64,000 bases of DNA from positions 1 to 64,000 of the forward strand of contig LNDU01000032.1 of assembly GCA_001464735.1 (NCBI GenBank), written 5' to 3'. Positions 59,606 to 64,000 of the stretch are shown piece by piece. Under the pieces are notes generated by a model. The model worked only from the letters and a program-made list of their open reading frames with translations. It did not search any database and was not told the origin of the DNA. The position numbers were made by a program, and so were the translations under genes. This stretch comes from Nitrospira sp. Ga0074138 (lineage in GTDB: Bacteria > Nitrospirota > Nitrospiria > Nitrospirales > Nitrospiraceae). How positions within the stretch are numbered: position 1 is the stretch's first letter; every line of letters starts with the position of its first letter.

Positions 59606-60895
59606 ATGGCAGCAGCATCGCCGCATAGGTATCTCGCAGAAACAATCGCCATCGGGTCAGAACTGCTGGTGGGTGGACGGACCGACAGCAATTCTCTGCT
59701 CATTGCAGACGCACTGGCCACGATCGGTGTTGAAGTCAGGGTCAAAACCATCGTCGGAGATGATGAAGTTGATATTGCGGACGCATTGAAGACCGCCTGC
59801 CGTCGGGCCGGGATCGTCATCATCACTGGAGGGCTAGGCCCCACGGTAGACGATTGCACGAGGGAAGCGGTTGCGGCCGTGACGGGGTGCCGACTCGCAC
59901 GCCGCAAGGAAGCCTTTGAGAACATGAGGGCCAGGTTGGCTCAATGGGGGCGAACACCAAACAAGGGGCAATTACGACAAGCGTTGATTCCGTCCAAGGC
60001 GACCGTGTTGCCGAATCCAGTGGGGTCGGCACCGGGGTTTGCGATCACCTGGCGAGGGACTCACATGATTGCATTGCCTGGTGTTCCCAACGAAATGAAA
60101 GCGATGACGGCGCAATCGGTTGTTCCACTTTTGGTTGCTCAATTTGACCGATCGGGGCAGGCGCATCCCTCTCCCATCACACGATTGATCTTTCATACTT
60201 GGGGATTACCGGAGTCTGATGTGGATGCCAAGTTGAAGGGATTGATCCCGAAACGGACGCCGATTGCCCTGGGGCTGCTGGCCTCGCCGACAGGCGTGCT
60301 GGTGTCGCTGACGACCAAGGCTCATCGATCGATCAAGGAAGCCGTGCTTCAGTCATTGGCGGAAGGGGTTCGTACGAGATTGCGCGAGTGGATTTATGCC
60401 GAAGGACAGGAGACGTTGGAGGAAGTAGTCGGTCGTATGCTCAGACAACAGAAACTCACCGTTGCAGTCGCTGAATCGTGCACGGGGGGATTGATTGGGC
60501 ATCGACTCACACAGGTGCCGGGATCATCCGCCTATGTCGATCGTGGGGCGCTCTGCTACAGTAATCGATCCAAAACGGAGATGCTCGGAGTGTCAGCGGG
60601 TCTCTTTGAGCAGCATGGGGCGGTCAGTCGGGAAGTCGCGGCGGCGATGGCGCGAGGGATGAGGGAACGGGCAGGTGTGTCAGTGGCCGTGAGTGTCACG
60701 GGTATCGCTGGACCTGGCGGTGCGACTGAAACAAAACCAGTCGGACTGGTCTATATCGGACTCGACGGAGGCAACGGCGATACCGTGATAAAGGAGTGTC
60801 GGTTCCACGGAGACCGGTTTGTGATCAAACAGCGGGCTGCACAGGCAGCACTCGATCTGCTTCGACGTTGGCTGATCGGAAGGGGGAAAGTATGA
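59606..60895 (+). CDS. cinA: CinA family protein (nicotinamide-nucleotide amidohydrolase type)
   Basis: AETIAIGSELLVGGRTDSNSLLIADALATIGVEV...VIITGGLGPTVDDCTREAVA...VAESCTGGLIGHRLTQVPGSSAYVDRGALCYSN; start at Met 59606. Confidence 0.93.
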   Translation: MAAASPHRYLAETIAIGSELLVGGRTDSNSLLIADALATIGVEVRVKTIVGDDEVDIADALKTACRRAGIVIITGGLGPTVDDCTREAVAAVTGCRLARRKEAFENMRARLAQWGRTPNKGQLRQALIPSKATVLPNPVGSAPGFAITWRGTHMIALPGVPNEMKAMTAQSVVPLLVAQFDRSGQAHPSPITRLIFHTWGLPESDVDAKLKGLIPKRTPIALGLLASPTGVLVSLTTKAHRSIKEAVLQSLAEGVRTRLREWIYAEGQETLEEVVGRMLRQQKLTVAVAESCTGGLIGHRLTQVPGSSAYVDRGALCYSNRSKTEMLGVSAGLFEQHGAVSREVAAAMARGMRERAGVSVAVSVTGIAGPGGATETKPVGLVYIGLDGGNGDTVIKECRFHGDRFVIKQRAAQAALDLLRRWLIGRGKV

Positions 60896-61491
60896 TCCGG
60901 ACCTTTTTAGCCGTCGAGGTCGGTGACGAGGTCCGTACCGCGATCTCCCAGGCACAGCACGATCTCAAGGAACGGCTCGCGGCCCATCTCTCCAAGGAGG
61001 TCCGCATCACCTGGGGACAAGTGAATTCGTTTCATCTCACGCTGAGGTTTCTCGGAGATACGGAGAGGCACCTCATCGACCAACTCCGTGAAGCGATGGC
61101 GAGTGTCAGGCAGTCTCATCCGATCATTCAGATCCCGATCGATCGGCTCCAGGCCTTCCCAAGTTTCGAGAAACCGCGGGTGCTGTGGATCGGTCCATCT
61201 GACGAGTGGCTTAAAAGTGAACCAGCCAAGCGGTTGGCGGCGTTGCATCGGGAGATAGAATCCTGCTGCCACTCGTTCGGTTTTCCACCAGACGAGAAAC
61301 CCTTCAACCCACATCTGACACTGGCGAGGATCAAACTAGGTGAACGACAGGTCGGGGAGCTGCTCGCCAAAAGTGGCGTCTGTGAGCAGGCACGGCCGTT
61401 AGGGTCGATGACAGTTGGGCCGATCGTGCTGATGAAAAGCCATTTGCGTCCAACTGGCCCCGTCTATACGAAACTCTGGGAAGTGGTGTGA
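60892..61491 (+). CDS. thpR: RNA 2',3'-cyclic phosphodiesterase
   Basis: MIRTFLAVEVGDEVRTAI...VNSFHLTLRFLGD...KPFNPHLTLAR: two HxT motifs. Confidence 0.93.
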   Translation: MIRTFLAVEVGDEVRTAISQAQHDLKERLAAHLSKEVRITWGQVNSFHLTLRFLGDTERHLIDQLREAMASVRQSHPIIQIPIDRLQAFPSFEKPRVLWIGPSDEWLKSEPAKRLAALHREIESCCHSFGFPPDEKPFNPHLTLARIKLGERQVGELLAKSGVCEQARPLGSMTVGPIVLMKSHLRPTGPVYTKLWEVV

Positions 61492-61529
61492 GGGGATAGC
61501 TGGTAGCGTCGAAAACAGCCAGGTGAATG

Positions 61530-62095
61530 TCATGGTTCGAGGAGCGGAATCAGTGCCGCGTGGCCTTGTGCCTGGGCCAAATCTACCGGACGTTCTCCGG
61601 ATGTCATTCTGGCATGCTTATTCGCTCCATTCTGCAGCAGGAGGGTGATGAGCTCCTGATCGCCTCGATAGGCCGCCACATGCAAGAGCGTGACTTCCCC
61701 GATTCCTGCCCGTGTGTTCACGTCCGCTCCGTTCTTCAATAATAGAGCCACTACCTCCCGCTGTCCTTCTTGTGCAGCGATGAAGATCGGGGTGACACCA
61801 TCCTGCCTCACGGGATTCATGGCTACTCCTCGTTCCAGTAGGACCGCCACCACGTCCGGATGTCCATTCTTTGCTGCCAGGAAGAGCGGGGTCACGCCGC
61901 GCCTATCTGCCGCCTGAGCGCTAATACCTTGTCCAAGGAAGTCTGTACTCGCAGCAGATTGCCCTCCGCAGCGGCCATTCGCAGCTTCTCTTCCGGCGCT
62001 GTCATGCAGCTGCTTAAGAGAACCAGTGGACAGAGGCCGAGTGCCCAGTGCGAGGCGACCGGCTTCATCCTACTGTCTCCTTTTTCTGTTGCCAC
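61530..62095 (-). pseudogene. Ankyrin-repeat lipoprotein with frameshift
   Basis: N-terminal ORF 61892..62095 (SSCMTAPEEKLRMAAAEGNLLRVQTSLDK) and ankyrin ORF 61530..61895 join as LDK-GISAQAADRRGVTPLFLAAKNGH if one G is restored. Confidence 0.75.
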
Positions 62096-62280
62096 AATTG
62101 ACGAATGTTGTGCCGAAGGATATTCGTGGTTTTCATGGCGTGTTCCATTACACTGCCGAAACCTCGCAGATTAACAGTGAGGTGAACTCTCGTTCTTTGA
62201 TAGACGATGGGTCTTCAATTGGGCTTATCTGGTTGGGATCCTTTGTCGTGTGTTCGAGAGGAAGGACATCGACGCAGCTC

Positions 62281-63519
62281 CTACGGTTTCAGTAGAGGAA
62301 AGAGTACGCGGTGGCTTTGTTGGCGAGCGAGGTCGATCGGACGTTCACCGGATAACGTTTTTGCCCGTTTCTTCCCTCCCTGCTTGAGTAAAAGTTTCAC
62401 GATTTCCAGATTGCCTTGATAGGCTCCCACGTGCAACGGGGTTTTGCCGTCTGCCGTCTGTGCGTTCACGTCTGCTCCTTTTTTCAGGAGGAGTGCCACC
62501 ATGTCTCGATGGCCTGCCGCCACCGCAATGTGGAGTGGTGTGGCACCATCAGGTGCTGATTGGTTGACTAGTGCACCCTGGGTGAGTAACAGCGCGGCCA
62601 CGTCCCGATGGTCATTTTGTGTGGCGAGCAAGAGCGGTGTGGCATGGTTTCGTGCTTTCTGATTGATCGCCGCGCCTTGCTTCAGAAGGAGCGCGACGAT
62701 TTCTCGATGACCGTTTTGGGCAGCGACATGGAGCGGGGTCACACCATTGTGGACGGCTTGGGTCACGAGGGCGCCCTTTTCGAGTAAAAGCCTCGCGACG
62801 TCAAGATGACCGTTCTGTGCGGCGACAAGCAGTGGTGTTGCCCCATCTGTCATGGTCTGGTTCACTACAGCGCCTGCATCCACGAGGAGCGACACGGTTG
62901 CGACATGACCATGCTGGGCTGCGACGAAGAGTGGCGTCGAACCATCAGGCAAGGTCAGATTCACGGCAGCTCCCTGTTGAAGAAGCAACTCGATCACACT
63001 GTGATGGCCTTTCTGTGCGGCCATGAACAGTGGCGTGACACCGTCTTCTGCAACGTGATTCGCATCGGCTTTGTGTTGGAGCAAGAGCGCCACGATCTCT
63101 CGATGGCCGTTCTGTGCGGCGATGAACAGCGGCGTCACACCAATGCTGGTGCCCTGATTCACCGCTGCTCCGTTATTCAGCAAGAGCGCGGCCACTGCCG
63201 AATGACCATTCTGCGCCGCAATGTAGAGCGGGGTGGCTCCGTCGCTGGTGGCGTGATTGACCGGAGCGGTTTTACGCAGCAAGAGCGTGACCACGTCGCG
63301 ATGCCCATTCCAGGCTGCAGCATGCAGCGCTGTCGTCCCCTGCTCATTGGCAGCTTGGACGTTCGCTCCTTCATCAAGCAGGGTCTTGAGCTGGCTGAGA
63401 TTACCATCTCTTGCGGCCATCAGAAGTTTCTCATCTACGGGGCGCATGGCCAGGAGCAGCGGCAATAGGGCACAGATGACGCAGAGTCTCATCCATCGTG
63501 AAATCATGTCAGTCTCCAA
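62281..63519 (-). CDS. Exported ankyrin-repeat protein (about 10-11 repeats)
   Basis: Repeated DGxTPLxIAAQNGHxxVxALLLxxGAxVN units of 33 aa after an N-terminal hydrophobic segment. Confidence 0.93.
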   Translation of the reverse strand: METDMISRWMRLCVICALLPLLLAMRPVDEKLLMAARDGNLSQLKTLLDEGANVQAANEQGTTALHAAAWNGHRDVVTLLLRKTAPVNHATSDGATPLYIAAQNGHSAVAALLLNNGAAVNQGTSIGVTPLFIAAQNGHREIVALLLQHKADANHVAEDGVTPLFMAAQKGHHSVIELLLQQGAAVNLTLPDGSTPLFVAAQHGHVATVSLLVDAGAVVNQTMTDGATPLLVAAQNGHLDVARLLLEKGALVTQAVHNGVTPLHVAAQNGHREIVALLLKQGAAINQKARNHATPLLLATQNDHRDVAALLLTQGALVNQSAPDGATPLHIAVAAGHRDMVALLLKKGADVNAQTADGKTPLHVGAYQGNLEIVKLLLKQGGKKRAKTLSGERPIDLARQQSHRVLFPLLKP

Positions 63520-63646
63520 TGTCGTGCGGGCACGGGAGGAGGATTATCAGCTAATCCGGTGGCTCCTTTCCACTCGTGCTCCTCCATCGTTGCGAGTAGG
63601 GTATGTCGTTACACAAACCAGACGTAATGGGATGGGCTGGTGGGTG

Positions 63647-64000
63647 TCATCCGGCCAACGCCGGATAGTCGCTGTAGCCGTCTGAGCCACCTCCGTAGAG
63701 TCGATCATAGTTGACGTCATTGAGCGGAGTCTGTTTGGCAAAGCGTTCGACCAGATCCGGATTCGCAATGTACGGCCGTCCGTAGACAATCGCATCAGCT
63801 GCTCCCTCTGTGACCGTCTTTTCGCCGCTCTCACGAGTGTAGCTTCCGTTGCTCATGAGCACACCCTGGAAATGTCTTCGGGCGATGTGCAAGATGGCTT
63901 GCTCATCGGGCAGCGCGTGATTCTCATGCCGGATCTCCAGGAACGCGATTGCGCGTCGGTTTAATTCCTGCGCCACATAGGCCACGAGCGTATCGGGTTC
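63647..64000 (-). CDS. Old yellow enzyme family NADH:flavin oxidoreductase (C-terminus; runs off window)
   Basis: GVLMSNGSYTRESGEKTVTEGAADAIVYGRPYIANPDLVERFAKQTPLNDVNYDRLYGGGSDGYSDYPAL is the OYE C-terminal FMN-binding region. Confidence 0.88.
   Translation of the reverse strand, partial: EPDTLVAYVAQELNRRAIAFLEIRHENHALPDEQAILHIARRHFQGVLMSNGSYTRESGEKTVTEGAADAIVYGRPYIANPDLVERFAKQTPLNDVNYDRLYGGGSDGYSDYPALAG

Noticed and set aside
62806-63468. 220-aa plus-strand ORF with repetitive His/Cys-rich sequence opposite the ankyrin gene
   Set aside because: Its repeats are the antisense reading of the 99-bp ankyrin repeats

Overview
The 64 kb window is a dense bacterial chromosome segment. Gene content and style suggest a Nitrospira-like (Nitrospirota) genome, but this is an inference with no database search behind it. 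Most of it is housekeeping: sthA, tkt, radA, tsaB-rimI-tatC, a ppiase, nadK, clpC, tsaD-hflX-nth-yicC-gmk-rpoZ-coaBC, aroQ-efp-accB-accC, a MacAB-type exporter, mraZ, comF, a LolD-like ATPase followed by a class-1A-like pyrD, an FtsX-type permease, cinA-thpR, and a chlorite-dismutase/HemQ-family protein. The accessory part is about 45.8-54.7 kb. It has a 1115-aa TIR-TM-WD40 protein (about 18 WD repeats), a divergent full-length tRNA with a UAU anticodon, remnants of a VapBC toxin-antitoxin pair, and an 18-bp direct repeat of the 3' end of an intact tRNA(CAU), which looks like an att-site scar. Decayed genes also occur: a truncated TonB receptor and sensor at the left edge, a c-type cytochrome with an in-frame stop after tkt, and a frameshifted ankyrin lipoprotein beside an intact paralogue. 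No CRISPR array, rRNA, or intact integrase/transposase was recognised.
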